DNA from: Planctomycetota bacterium
Lineage (GTDB): Bacteria > Planctomycetota > J058
Direction of reading: 5' to 3'
Assembly (NCBI GenBank): GCA_023954375.1
Contig: JAMLIC010000053.1
Location: forward strand, 1-63,710
Length of the DNA stretch: 63,710 nucleotides
The translations under genes were made by a program, and so were the position numbers. Shown here piece after piece: positions 48,685 to 63,417 of this stretch (the first letter of the stretch is position 1; every line of letters begins with the position of its first letter). The notes under the pieces were generated by a model that saw only the letters and a program-made list of their open reading frames with translations, searched no databases and was not told where the DNA came from.

Positions 48685-51393
48685 ATGAACCGCCAGGCCA
48701 TGGCGGCCATCTTCAAGCGGGACCTGCGCGCCTACTTCGGCAACCCGACGGGGTACGTGTTCATCCTGCTCTTCGTCGTGCTGACGGGGGTGACCGCGCG
48801 CCCGCACACGTTCTTCACCGAGAACAAGGCGAACCTCGACCTGCTCACGGCCGCCTTGCCGTGGCTGCTGGTCGCGTTCATCCCGGCCGTCACCATGGCC
48901 TCCTGGGCCACCGAGTACCGGCAGGGCACCGACCAGCTCCTGCTCACGCTCCCGGCCCAGGACCCCGAGGTCGTGCTGGCCAAGTACGGCGCGTGCTTCG
49001 GGATCTACACCATCGCGCTCGCGTTCACGGGCGTCGCCAACATCCTGGTGCTCGAGTTCCTGGGGTCCCCCGACCTGGGCCTCATGTTCGCCACCTACCT
49101 GGGCTACTGGCTCCTGGGCGGCGCGCTCGTGGCCGTGGGCATGCTCGGCTCCTCGCTCACGAGCAACCAGACGCTCGCGTTCGTCGTCGGCGCGATCTTC
49201 TGCGCGGCCCTCGTCGCCATGCGCTGGCTGTCGCCGGTCGTCGCCGCTCGCTGGGGGATCCCCGCCGAGGTGGTCCACGAGCTGAGCGCGGTCACGCGCT
49301 TCGAGTCGTTCGGCCGCGGCGTCGTGGCGCTCGAGGACGTCCTCTACTTCGTCGGCCTCGCCGGCGTGGCGCTGTTCGCCAACACGGTCGTGATCGGCCG
49401 CCGCCACTGGACGCAGGGCTCGGGGCGCGAGTCCCACGGGCTCGTGCGCCTCGTCGCCGTGGCCGTCGCCGCGGCGAGCGGCGTCCTCTTCGTCCAGCAG
49501 GCCGCGGCGCGCGTGGACATCACGTCGGAGGGCATGCTCTCGCTCAAGCCGGAGGCGAAGAAGATCCTCGCCAGCCTGAGCGAGGACCGGCCGGTGACGG
49601 TCGAGGCCTGGATCTCGCCGCAGGTCCCCGGGCCCTACGTGGCCACGCGCGACGCGCTCCTGCGCATGCTGCGCGAGCTCGACGCCCGCGGCGGCGACAA
49701 GGTCCACGTGATCGTCCACGAGACGAAGCTCTACTCGGAGGAGGCCGAGCGCGCCGAGACGCTGTTCAAGATCAAGCCGGAGCGGGTGGAGAAGACGGAC
49801 GGCGGGCGCAGGACCAGCGAGGAGGTCTTCATGGGCCTCGTCTTCCGCTGCGGCACGCGCGAGCTGACGATCCCCTTCTTCCACCGCGGCCTGCCGATCC
49901 AGTACGAGCTCACCCGCGCGATCGGCGCCGTCGCCGACCTCGAGCGCAAGAAGGTGGGGATCGTCACCGCCGGGCTGAACATCTTCGGCGGGTTCGACTT
50001 CAACACCATGCAGCGCAGCCCCGAGTGGCAGGTGATCCGCGACCTGCGCAACCAGTACGAGGTGAGCGAGGTCGCGGGCACGGCGCCGATCGACACCAGC
50101 CTCGACGTGCTGATCGTGCCGCTGGCCACGGCCCTGCCGCAGGGCGCGATCGACCGCGTCGCCGAGTACATGCACCAGGGCGGGAACGCCCTGCTCTTCG
50201 TCGACGCGTTCCCGATCTCCGACATGGAGAAGGCGCCCATGCGCCCGCCGGGGGCGGGGCGCAACCCGTTCCAGCCGCCGCGCGGGCCCGACCCGGAGCG
50301 GGGCGAGCTCGAGCCGCTGCTCCACGCGCTCGGCGCCTCGTTCCCCAAGGACCGGGTGGTGTGGGACGGCCACAACCCGCATCCCGAGTTCGAGTTCCCC
50401 AGGGAGGTCGTGTTCGTCGTGCCGGCCGCGGCGGACGCCGAGCGCCCCAAGGACGACCCGTTCGAGGGCGGCGGCTTCAACCAGCAGGACCCGATCACGG
50501 CCGGGCTGCAGGAGCTGGCCCTGATCTTCCCGGGCGAGGTCGAGGCCGTGCCCCTGCCCGAGGTGAAGGCCACGCCGCTCCTGCGGAGCGGCGCGCGCTC
50601 GGGCTGGCACCGCTGGGACGAGATGGTCCAGGACAGCTTCTTCGGGCTGCAGCAGCTGCCGGCCGAGCAGCGCCCCTACCGGCCCAAGGACCAGCCGCGC
50701 ACGCTGGCCCTGCGTCTCAAGGGCCAGATGCGCGCCCCGACGGACACGGACGCGATGAAGAAGGGGGAGCTGGGCAAGGAGTTCGACGCGATCGTCGTCG
50801 CCGACATGGACCTGATCTCCGACAGCTTCTACTCGTTGCGCCGGCAGGGCGACAAGAGCCTGCCCGAGCTCGACAACATCACCTTCGTCGCCAACTGCAT
50901 CGACGCCCTGGCCGGTGAGGACGCCTACCTGGCGCTCCGCAAGCTGCGCCCGAAGCACCGCCCGCTGGCCTACTTCGAGCGGCTCGAGGCCGAGCTGACG
51001 AAGCAGCAGGCCGAGGCCGTGCAGAAGGCCAAGGACCGGGCGAAGGAGCAGCTGGAGCAGGCGCAGGAGCGGCTCGACAAGAAGCTCGAGGAGGTGCAGC
51101 GCCGCACCGACCTCGACCGGCGCACCAAGGAGATCATGCTCCGCGCCGCCCGCGAGCGCGAGCAGCGCAAGTTCGAGGCGGAGAAGCGGCGCATCGAGGA
51201 CGAGGAGCGCGACGCCGCCCGGCGCGCGCGGACCGAGGCCGAGCGCACCCGCGCGGCGACGATCTTCGCCGTGATGGGCGGCTCGCTCGGGGGCCCGCCG
51301 ATCCCCGCCCTGCTCCTCGGCCTGTTCGTGTTCATCCGCAAGAGACAGCGCGAGCGGGAGGGGATCCCGACCGCGCGCAGGAGGGTCGCGTGA
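48685..51393 (+). CDS. ABC-2 permease fused to a GldG-like auxiliary domain
   Basis: 902 residues. Residues 1-250 are an ABC-2 type permease (GldF) with six helices (GYVFILLFVVLTGVT, WLLVAFIPAVTMASWATEYR, GVLFVQQAAA after it). The following ~550 residues form an extracytoplasmic GldG-like/ABC_transp_aux domain (LKPEAKKILASLSEDRPVTV, PLATALPQGAIDRVAEYMHQ). A charged coiled coil (about 775-865) and a final membrane helix complete it. In Bacteroidetes GldF and GldG are separate proteins; the fusion is frequent in Planctomycetota. Confidence 0.88.
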   Translation: MNRQAMAAIFKRDLRAYFGNPTGYVFILLFVVLTGVTARPHTFFTENKANLDLLTAALPWLLVAFIPAVTMASWATEYRQGTDQLLLTLPAQDPEVVLAKYGACFGIYTIALAFTGVANILVLEFLGSPDLGLMFATYLGYWLLGGALVAVGMLGSSLTSNQTLAFVVGAIFCAALVAMRWLSPVVAARWGIPAEVVHELSAVTRFESFGRGVVALEDVLYFVGLAGVALFANTVVIGRRHWTQGSGRESHGLVRLVAVAVAAASGVLFVQQAAARVDITSEGMLSLKPEAKKILASLSEDRPVTVEAWISPQVPGPYVATRDALLRMLRELDARGGDKVHVIVHETKLYSEEAERAETLFKIKPERVEKTDGGRRTSEEVFMGLVFRCGTRELTIPFFHRGLPIQYELTRAIGAVADLERKKVGIVTAGLNIFGGFDFNTMQRSPEWQVIRDLRNQYEVSEVAGTAPIDTSLDVLIVPLATALPQGAIDRVAEYMHQGGNALLFVDAFPISDMEKAPMRPPGAGRNPFQPPRGPDPERGELEPLLHALGASFPKDRVVWDGHNPHPEFEFPREVVFVVPAAADAERPKDDPFEGGGFNQQDPITAGLQELALIFPGEVEAVPLPEVKATPLLRSGARSGWHRWDEMVQDSFFGLQQLPAEQRPYRPKDQPRTLALRLKGQMRAPTDTDAMKKGELGKEFDAIVVADMDLISDSFYSLRRQGDKSLPELDNITFVANCIDALAGEDAYLALRKLRPKHRPLAYFERLEAELTKQQAEAVQKAKDRAKEQLEQAQERLDKKLEEVQRRTDLDRRTKEIMLRAAREREQRKFEAEKRRIEDEERDAARRARTEAERTRAATIFAVMGGSLGGPPIPALLLGLFVFIRKRQREREGIPTARRRVA

Positions 51394-52886
51394 ACGAGGC
51401 CCAGAAGACCGCCGCATACGTCGGCGCCGCCGTCCTCCTCGTCGCGCTCACGGTGACGACGCGGGCCTGGGGCCCCTCGTTCGACGCGCCGCCCGAGGAG
51501 CAGGGCAAGCCCTTCTTCCCGCAGTTCACCGACTTCACCCAGGCGACGAGCCTCGAGGTGTGGGACTTCGACGCGGCCGAGGGCGCGGCGATCCCGTTCA
51601 AGGTGGAGCTGAAGGACGGGATGTGGCGGATCCCGTCGAAGGACAACTACCCGGCCGACGGCAAGGAGCGCCTGGCGAAGACGGCCGCGGCCGTCATGGG
51701 CCTCGCGCGCGAGTCGCTCCGCAGCGCGCGCGAGGAGGACCACGTCGCCGCCGGCGTCGTCGACCCGACCGCCGAGTCGGGCCCCCTCGAGGGGCGCGGT
51801 CGGCGCGTGACCCTGCGCGACGGCGGCGGCAAGGTGCTCGCCGACGTGATCCTCGGCAAGACGGTCGAGGGCGCGGAGAACCTGCGCTACGTGCGCTTGC
51901 CCGGCGAGAAGCGCGTCTACGCCGCCCGCGGCGCCGACGTGGACCCGTCGACGAAGTTCGAGGACTGGATCGAGCGCGACCTGCTGCTGCTCGACGTGGC
52001 GGCGATCTCGACGATCACGATCGACAAGTACTCGGTCGACGAGGCGCTCCTGCGCTCGCAGGGCGTGATCCGCATCCACCCGGGCGAGAAGCTGGTCCTG
52101 GGCAAGAAGGACGGGACCTGGGCCCTCGCCGACCAGGCGCCCGACGAGCAGCTCGCCCAGCACAAGGTGAGCGACCTGACGAGCGCGCTCGACGGCCTCG
52201 AGATCGTCGATGTGGCCCCGTTCGCGCCCGAGCGGCTGCAGGCGGCCGGCTTCTTCCCGACGCGCGAGCAGGGCGTGTTCAGCAACGAGGGCGAGCTCCT
52301 CGTCGACACCACCGACGGCGTGCGCTACACGATCCGCTTCGGCGAGGTCCTCCCCGGCGAGGGCGACGACGCGACGCTGCGCCGCTGGGTGGTGATCGAC
52401 GCCGACGTCAACGAGGACGCGCTCCCGCGCGCCGAGGACGGCCAGCCGACCGTCGAGGCCATGAAGAAGGCGGCCGAGCGGGCCACCGAGCTCAACGAGC
52501 GCTTCGGCCACTGGTTCTACGTGATCTCGGCGAAGAGCTACGACACGCTCCGCCCGGCGAGGGAGGCCCTGCTCGACACCGGGCTGGGCCACGACGACCA
52601 CGACGACCACCACCACGACGACGACGGGCACGACCACGGCCCGCCGCCGGGCAACGCCTTCCCGCCGGTCGAGCCCCCCGACGAGATGCAGGGGCCGCCG
52701 GTCGCCCCGCCGGGCGGTGGCGTGACGCCGGCCGAGCCGCAGGCGCCGACGCCGGTCGAGCCGCAGGCGCCGCCGCCGGCCGAGCCGCAGGCGCCGCCGC
52801 CGCGCGACGACGGGCCCATGCCGCCCGCGCCGGGCGACGACCAGGAGGCGCCGCCCCCCGAGGACGACCCGTTCGGCGACGAGTAG
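51390..52886 (+). CDS. DUF4340 protein with His/Asp-rich tail
   Basis: 498 residues; GTG 51390 overlaps the previous stop (GTGA). One N-terminal membrane helix (about 9-25), then duplicated DUF4340-type beta domains (FKVELKDGMWRIPSKDNYPA; DGTWALADQAPDEQ). DUF4340 genes regularly follow GldA/GldFG-type transporter genes. The C-terminus has a HDDHDDHHHDDDGHDH cluster likely to bind metal ions, then Pro/Ala/Glu repeats. Function unknown. Confidence 0.85.
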   Translation: MNEAQKTAAYVGAAVLLVALTVTTRAWGPSFDAPPEEQGKPFFPQFTDFTQATSLEVWDFDAAEGAAIPFKVELKDGMWRIPSKDNYPADGKERLAKTAAAVMGLARESLRSAREEDHVAAGVVDPTAESGPLEGRGRRVTLRDGGGKVLADVILGKTVEGAENLRYVRLPGEKRVYAARGADVDPSTKFEDWIERDLLLLDVAAISTITIDKYSVDEALLRSQGVIRIHPGEKLVLGKKDGTWALADQAPDEQLAQHKVSDLTSALDGLEIVDVAPFAPERLQAAGFFPTREQGVFSNEGELLVDTTDGVRYTIRFGEVLPGEGDDATLRRWVVIDADVNEDALPRAEDGQPTVEAMKKAAERATELNERFGHWFYVISAKSYDTLRPAREALLDTGLGHDDHDDHHHDDDGHDHGPPPGNAFPPVEPPDEMQGPPVAPPGGGVTPAEPQAPTPVEPQAPPPAEPQAPPPRDDGPMPPAPGDDQEAPPPEDDPFGDE

Positions 52887-52896
52887 CCGCCGCGGG

Positions 52897-54721
<1,825 letters not shown>

Positions 54722-54865
54722 GCGGCGGGTCCCTCTCGGGCCGGACCACTCCCCCGAGCGGAGGCCGGCCGCACCTGCGGACCTTACCGTCCGCCACCGA
54801 CATCCCCGGCGTCCTCACCGCGCGCTCCGGTCGACGCCAGGGCGATGCTGACCGCGCGGGGACGA

Positions 54866-54871
54866 TAAGAT
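54866..54871 (+). promoter_or_regulatory. -10 box (TAAGAT) close to a start codon
   Basis: TAAGAT ends 8 bases before ATG 54880, with no ribosome binding site in between. Like the aroC and MNIO genes, it suggests a leaderless transcript. Confidence 0.4.
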
Positions 54872-54879
54872 CGCGCCCC

Positions 54880-55212
54880 ATGGGCCTCGTCCTCGACGCG
54901 ACGTGCGACGCGTGCGGCTACGCCTGCGCCGGCCTGCGCCTCGGGGCGACCCACGCCCAGATCGAGGCGCACGACGTCTCGCACCTCGAGGTCCACGCCG
55001 CCCCCTGCTGCCGCGACCTGCAGAGCGTCCAGCTCTTCATGGGCGCCCCGCCGCCCGAGCCGCCGTGCGCCCGCTGCGGCCGCCCGTTCCCGCTCGTCGC
55101 CGAGGGGCGCTACCGCATCGCCACCCTCAAGGGCGAGGTGTTCTCGGGCCATCCCTGCCCGCGCTGCGGCGCGCGCGCGCTGATGTTCACGCGCGTCGGC
55201 GACTTCCGCTGA
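54880..55212 (+). CDS. small protein with zinc-ribbon-like Cys pairs
   Basis: 110 residues containing CDACGYAC, CC, CARCGR and CPRCGA: four Cys pairs that could hold one or two zinc ions. No catalytic motif. Its promoter-like TAAGAT is adjacent to the start. It lies divergently from recQ. Function unknown. Confidence 0.75.
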   Translation: MGLVLDATCDACGYACAGLRLGATHAQIEAHDVSHLEVHAAPCCRDLQSVQLFMGAPPPEPPCARCGRPFPLVAEGRYRIATLKGEVFSGHPCPRCGARALMFTRVGDFR

Positions 55213-55281
55213 TCAGCCTGTTCAGGCCGCCGCCGGGCCGCGAAGATAAGCGCCCCTCGAGCCAGCGGAGGACGCACGCGG

Positions 55282-55977
55282 ATGATGGAGGCCCTGCGCT
55301 ACGCGATCGACGTCTTCCTGCATCTCGACCGGTACCTCAACGAGTGGGCCGCCTGGATGGGCGGCTGGCTCTACGGGCTCCTCTTCGGGGTCGTCTTCTG
55401 CGAGACGGGGCTCGTCGTGACCCCCTTCCTCCCCGGGGACTCGCTCCTGTTCGCCGTCGGCGCGCTCTCGGCGACCGAGGGCTCCCCGATCGACCCGGTG
55501 CTCGTCTCGATCCTGCTGATCGTCGCCGCGGTGCTGGGCGACGCCGTCAACTACTCGATCGGGCTGCGCGTCGGCCCGCGCGTCTTCAACCGCCAGTCGA
55601 GCTGGCTCCTCAACCAGGAGCACCTCCACCGCGCCCAGCGCTTCTACGAGAAGCACGGCGGCAAGACGATCATCATCGCCCGCTTCGTGCCGATCATCCG
55701 CACGTTCGCCCCGTTCGTGGCCGGGATCGGGAAGATGCGCTACGCGCGCTTCGCCATGTTCAACGTCGTCGGCGCCGTCGTGTGGGTGGTCGGCTTCGTG
55801 AGCATCGGCTGGGGCTTCGGCAACCTCCCCTGGGTGAAGAAGAACTTCCAGATGGTGATCCTCGCGATCATCGTCATCTCGGTCATCCCGATCGTCGTCG
55901 AGTGGTGGCGCGCCCGCCGCGAGGCGGCGCCGGCCCCGGCCGCGCCGATCCCGGAGGAGCAGCCGCCCCCGGCGTGA
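55282..55977 (+). CDS. DedA-family membrane protein
   Basis: 231 residues with about five membrane helices. Family signatures are FCETGLVVTPFLPGDSLLF (residues about 45-65), GDAVNYSIGLRVGPRVF, FYEKHGGKTIIIARFVPIIR and TFAPFVAGIGKM. DedA proteins act in membrane homeostasis; several are lipid (undecaprenyl-phosphate or phospholipid) transporters. The ATG doublet at 55282/55285 leaves a one-codon ambiguity. Confidence 0.93.
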   Translation: MMEALRYAIDVFLHLDRYLNEWAAWMGGWLYGLLFGVVFCETGLVVTPFLPGDSLLFAVGALSATEGSPIDPVLVSILLIVAAVLGDAVNYSIGLRVGPRVFNRQSSWLLNQEHLHRAQRFYEKHGGKTIIIARFVPIIRTFAPFVAGIGKMRYARFAMFNVVGAVVWVVGFVSIGWGFGNLPWVKKNFQMVILAIIVISVIPIVVEWWRARREAAPAPAAPIPEEQPPPA

Positions 55978-56030
55978 GCCGCCTCCCGCGCGCTGCTACC
56001 ATGTGGGCGCCGCGCAGCCCGGAGGACCCC

Positions 56031-58892
56031 TTGGACGCGACGGTCGGCTCGCCCTGGGCGCTCCTCGCCGCCCCGCTCCTGCTCGCGTTCGTGCTGCTCG
56101 CCGCGCGCCGCTCCCTCGCCGGCCTGGAGCCCTGGCGCGGCCGCCTCGCCCTGGGCGCCAGGGCCCTCCTCCTGCTGCTCGTCCTGCTCGGCCTGGCGGA
56201 GGTCGAGGTCGACGGGGCCGCCGACCGGGTGAGCGTGGTCGTCGCCGTCGACCGGTCCCGGTCGATCCCGGCCGCCCGCGCCCAGGAGGCGGAGCGCCTG
56301 GTCGCGGCCCTCGCCGGGCGCGTCCGGCCGCCCGCCTCGCTGCACCTGGTCACGTTCGGGGCCGCGGCGCAGCACGAGGGGGCGCTCGGCCCGGGCGGCC
56401 CCTCGAGCCCGATCGGGGACCTCCTCGACCGCGACGCGACCGACATCGAGGCCGGCCTGCTGCGGGCGCTGGAGGCGGTCGAGGCGGGGGCCCGGGGGCG
56501 GGTCCTGCTGCTGACGGACGGCAACGCCACCGCCGGCGACGCCGCGCGCGCGCTCGCCCGCGCGCGGCACGACGGCGTCGCCGTCGACGTCGTGCCGCTG
56601 ACCTACGCGCACGAGGCCGAGGTGCTCGTCGAGAAGGTGTCGGTCCCCGCGCAGGCGGCGGTCGACGAGCCCTACCGGGCGCGGGTGGTGATCGCCGCCA
56701 CCGCGCCCTGCCCGGCCCTCCTGCGCGTGTGGCGCGACGGCGCGCTCGTCGAGACGCGCCGCCTCGACCTCCGGCCCGGGTCCACGGTGGAGGAGGTCCA
56801 GCTCACGAACGCGCGCCCGGGCTTCGCGCGCATCGAGGCCGCCGTCGAGCCGCTCGACCCCGCGGCCGACGCCCTGCCCCAGAACAACGTCGCCCACGGC
56901 TTCGTCCACACCCCCGGCCGCTCGCGCATCCTGCACGTCTCGCTCGATCCCGAGGCCCCCTCGCCCCTCGTCGACGCCCTGCGCGAGGCGGGCTTCGTCG
57001 TCGAGGCCGTCCACCCGGCCGCGCTGCCGCTCGACCAGGGCGGCTACCAGGACCTCGACGCCGTGGTCCTCGACGGCCCGCCGCGGCGCGCCTTCTCCGA
57101 GCGGCAGCTGGCCGCGGTCGAGGCCGCCGTCGCGCACCAGGGCGTCGGCCTGATCATGGTCGGCGGCCCCGACGGCTTCGGCGCGGGCGACTGGGGCCAC
57201 TCGCCGGTCGAGGAGGCCCTCCCCGTGCGCATGGAGCCGAAGACGACGGACGCGGTCCTCTCGACCGCGCTCGTGCTCGTGATCGACCGCTCGGGCTCCA
57301 TGAGCGGGGAGAAGCTGGAGATGGCCAAGGCGGCGGCCGTGGCCGCCGCCCGGGCCCTCGCCGGCGGGGACCGCGTGGGCGTCGTGGCCTTCGACACGGT
57401 CGGCACGTGGACCTCACCGCTCGCCCCGGCGTCCGACGTGCTCGGCCTGAGGACCCGCGTCGAGTCCCTCGACTCCGGCGGCGGGACCTCCGTCGCGGCC
57501 GGGCTGCGGCCGGCCTTCGCCGCCCTGCGCGGGGTCGCCGACGCCGCCGTCAAGCACGTGATCCTCCTCTCCGACGGCCAGAGCGAGCAGGGCGACCAGC
57601 TCGACCAGGCGGTGCGCGCGCGCGGGCAGGGGATCACGCTCTCCTGCGTGGGGATCGGCCAGGACGCGGACAACGACCACCTGCGGCTGCTGGCCCGCGC
57701 CGGGGCCGGGCGCCACTACGAGGTGCCCGCGCCGCGCGACCTGCCGCGGATCTTCGCCAAGGAGACCCGGCGCGTGGCGCGCCCCCTCCTGCGCGAGGTC
57801 GCCTTCACCCCCGAGCCGCAGCCCGCGGCCCGCGTCCTCGGCGTCCTGGAGGCGCCCCCGCCGCTGCGCGGCCTCGTGCTCACCGAGCCCAAGCCGCGCG
57901 CCGAGGTGGCGCTGACGGGGCCCGACGGCGCCCCGGTGCTGGCGACCTGGCAGTACGGGCTCGGCAGGTCGATCGCCTTCACGTCGGACGCGCGGCCGGT
58001 GTGGGCGCCCGACTGGGTGGCGTGGGACGGGTTCACGGCCTTCTGGGCGCAGGCCCTGCGCTGGGTCGCGCGCGACGTGGAGTCCGGCACGCTCGCCGTC
58101 GCCGCGCGCCTCGACGGCTCGACCGGGCGCGTCGTCGTCGACGCCCTCGACGCCGCGGGCGACCTCGTCGACGGCCTCGCGGTCGAGGCCCACGTGCGGC
58201 CGCCCGGGGCGGGCGAGGGCGCCGTGGTCGTCCTCTCGCCGCGCGGCGGCGGTCGCTACGACGGGGCCTTCCCCGCCGACGGCCACGGCACGTACGAGCT
58301 GACGATCAAGGCCGTCGCGCCCTCGGGGCGCCGCGAGGCGCTCACGACCGGCCTGGTCGTGCCGTGGTCCGACGAGTTCCGCCCCCTGCGCGCCGACGCC
58401 GAGGCCCTGCGCGCGCTCGCCCACGGCGGCGGCGGGCGCGTCGTCCCCCTGTGGGACCTGCTCGAGGGCCGGGCGGACCCGTGGGAGCCGTCGGCGCTCC
58501 CCGCGCGGGCCTCGCGCCGCGAGACCTGGCCGCTGGCGCTCGCGGCGGCGGCGGTCGTGCTCCTGCTCGACGTCGCCGTCCGGCGGGTGAGCCTGCCCGC
58601 ACGGCGCGCCGCTCCCCCCCCGACGACGGCCGCCGCGCCCGCCGCCCGGCTGGCCTCGCTCCGCGCCGGGCGAGAGGCGCGCCGCGCCGCCCCGGCGCCG
58701 GACCCCACGCCGGCCTCGCCCGTCACCCCGTCGCCGGCGGGCCCGCAGGTCGCCCCGCGGCCGCAGCCCGGGACGGCGGCCTCGCCGCCGCAGGCGCCCC
58801 CGGAGGGCGATCCGGCGGGCTCCCTGACGGAGCGCCTGCTCGAGGCCAAGCGCCGCGCCGGCCGCGCGCGCGACGGGGACGCGCAGCCGTGA
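56031..58892 (+). CDS. membrane protein with two VWA domains
   Basis: 953 residues. Two N-terminal membrane helices are followed by a first VWA-like domain (VVAVDRSRSIPAARA, about 70-220), a beta region, a glutamine-amidotransferase-like segment (about 295-385), and a second VWA with a MIDAS site DRSGSMSG (about 418). A C-terminal membrane helix (about 828-845) and a Pro/Ala-rich tail follow. Such proteins are frequent in Planctomycetota, role unknown. TTG 56031 is chosen because GGAGGA lies just upstream; ATG 56001 overlaps a -10-like TACCAT and is probably not used. Confidence 0.8.
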   Translation: MDATVGSPWALLAAPLLLAFVLLAARRSLAGLEPWRGRLALGARALLLLLVLLGLAEVEVDGAADRVSVVVAVDRSRSIPAARAQEAERLVAALAGRVRPPASLHLVTFGAAAQHEGALGPGGPSSPIGDLLDRDATDIEAGLLRALEAVEAGARGRVLLLTDGNATAGDAARALARARHDGVAVDVVPLTYAHEAEVLVEKVSVPAQAAVDEPYRARVVIAATAPCPALLRVWRDGALVETRRLDLRPGSTVEEVQLTNARPGFARIEAAVEPLDPAADALPQNNVAHGFVHTPGRSRILHVSLDPEAPSPLVDALREAGFVVEAVHPAALPLDQGGYQDLDAVVLDGPPRRAFSERQLAAVEAAVAHQGVGLIMVGGPDGFGAGDWGHSPVEEALPVRMEPKTTDAVLSTALVLVIDRSGSMSGEKLEMAKAAAVAAARALAGGDRVGVVAFDTVGTWTSPLAPASDVLGLRTRVESLDSGGGTSVAAGLRPAFAALRGVADAAVKHVILLSDGQSEQGDQLDQAVRARGQGITLSCVGIGQDADNDHLRLLARAGAGRHYEVPAPRDLPRIFAKETRRVARPLLREVAFTPEPQPAARVLGVLEAPPPLRGLVLTEPKPRAEVALTGPDGAPVLATWQYGLGRSIAFTSDARPVWAPDWVAWDGFTAFWAQALRWVARDVESGTLAVAARLDGSTGRVVVDALDAAGDLVDGLAVEAHVRPPGAGEGAVVVLSPRGGGRYDGAFPADGHGTYELTIKAVAPSGRREALTTGLVVPWSDEFRPLRADAEALRALAHGGGGRVVPLWDLLEGRADPWEPSALPARASRRETWPLALAAAAVVLLLDVAVRRVSLPARRAAPPPTTAAAPAARLASLRAGREARRAAPAPDPTPASPVTPSPAGPQVAPRPQPGTAASPPQAPPEGDPAGSLTERLLEAKRRAGRARDGDAQP

Positions 58893-58893
58893 G

Positions 58894-62403
<3,510 letters not shown>

Positions 62404-62404
62404 G

Positions 62405-62632
62405 TCACGCCGTCGGCGGCGCGCCCCCCGGGGCCATCTTCGACTCGAGGTCGCGGATGAGGAAGTCGACCATCTTCAGCATCGACTCCTCGGTGTACTT
62501 CTCGCGCACGCCGCGGAGGATCTGCAGGGCCTCCCGGTAGGCGCCCTTCTTCACCAGCGACTTCGCCAGGCTGACCTGGTTCATGCGCGAGGTGATGCGC
62601 TCCATGTCCTCGTAGAACGCGGCGTCGCTCAT
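62405..62632 (-). CDS. small helical protein, unknown
   Basis: 75 residues, ending two bases from the convergent kinase gene. Two or three helices (NQVSLAKSLVKKGAYREALQ, YTEESMLKMVDFLIRDLESK) resemble a single TPR plus cap. No ribosome binding site of note, but coding character is good. Function unknown. Confidence 0.6.
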   Translation of the reverse strand: MSDAAFYEDMERITSRMNQVSLAKSLVKKGAYREALQILRGVREKYTEESMLKMVDFLIRDLESKMAPGGAPPTA

Positions 62633-62878
62633 GGAGGACCTGCACCCCTTCCGACCCAGGCACACCTTGGCAGCCGCGCCCGGCGTCTGCAACGCCCCTC
62701 CGCGTGCCCCTCCGACCGCCAGGAGGCGGGCCCGGGGGCGCTCCTGGCGCAGCCGCGAGACACGGCCGGCCGGCGGCCGCCGCGTGCCGTTCGCATCCCC
62801 ATGGGCGGCCGCTCCGCCGCCGGTGGCCCCCACGTTGCGTAAGCGGCCCCAGGGGCGCCAGCCAGGAGAGGGACTCGA

Positions 62879-63358
62879 ATGAAGCGGTTGATCGGGATCT
62901 TGACGGTGCTCTTCTTCGCCGGATGCGGCGGCATGGACGTGCGGGGCATCGTGCGCGACGAGAGCACGGGCGAGCCGCTGCCGGGCGCGACCGTCCGGAT
63001 CGGCGAGCGGTCGACCACGACGGACCTGACGGGCTACTACAACCTCGAGGTGGACGGGCGCGACGACCCGCAGCAGATCCACGTGCAGAAGGCCGGCTAC
63101 GAGGCGTTCAGCGAGCAGGTCACGTTCGACCGCGACGCGGACGAGATCTACCACGACATCGAGCTGCGCTCGGCCGAGGAGCGGCGTCAGCAGCAGCAGC
63201 AGATGAACGGGCAGCAGCAGCAGCGTGAAGGGGACCTCCAGCGCGACCAGCAGCAGCTGCAGCGCGAGCAGGAGCAGCTGCAGCGCGAGCAGGAGGAGCT
63301 CCTGCGCGAGCAGCAGCGGCTGCAGGAGCAGAACGGCCTCCAGCAGCAGCAGCGCTAG
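62879..63358 (+). CDS. lipoprotein with carboxypeptidase-regulatory-like domain and Gln-rich coiled coil
   Basis: 159 residues. Lipobox FFAGC (Cys at about 16) is followed by a CarboxypepD_reg-like beta sandwich (VRGIVRDESTGEPLPGATVR ... TDLTGYYNLEV) and a C-terminal coiled coil rich in Gln/Glu/Arg (QLQREQ repeats) encoded by CAG-rich DNA. Probably anchored to a membrane and exposed. AGGAGAGGG provides the ribosome binding site for ATG 62879. Confidence 0.8.
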   Translation: MKRLIGILTVLFFAGCGGMDVRGIVRDESTGEPLPGATVRIGERSTTTDLTGYYNLEVDGRDDPQQIHVQKAGYEAFSEQVTFDRDADEIYHDIELRSAEERRQQQQQMNGQQQQREGDLQRDQQQLQREQEQLQREQEELLREQQRLQEQNGLQQQQR

Positions 63359-63417
63359 CGGCTGCGCCGGGACGAAGTCGGTGGCGGCGGCCCGGGCGGG
63401 GCGCCGCGGGGGGGGGG

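Noticed and set aside
56001..56030. ATG 56001 as start of the VWA protein
   Set aside because: It overlaps a -10-like TACCAT and has no ribosome binding site, whereas TTG 56031 follows GGAGGA at a good distance.
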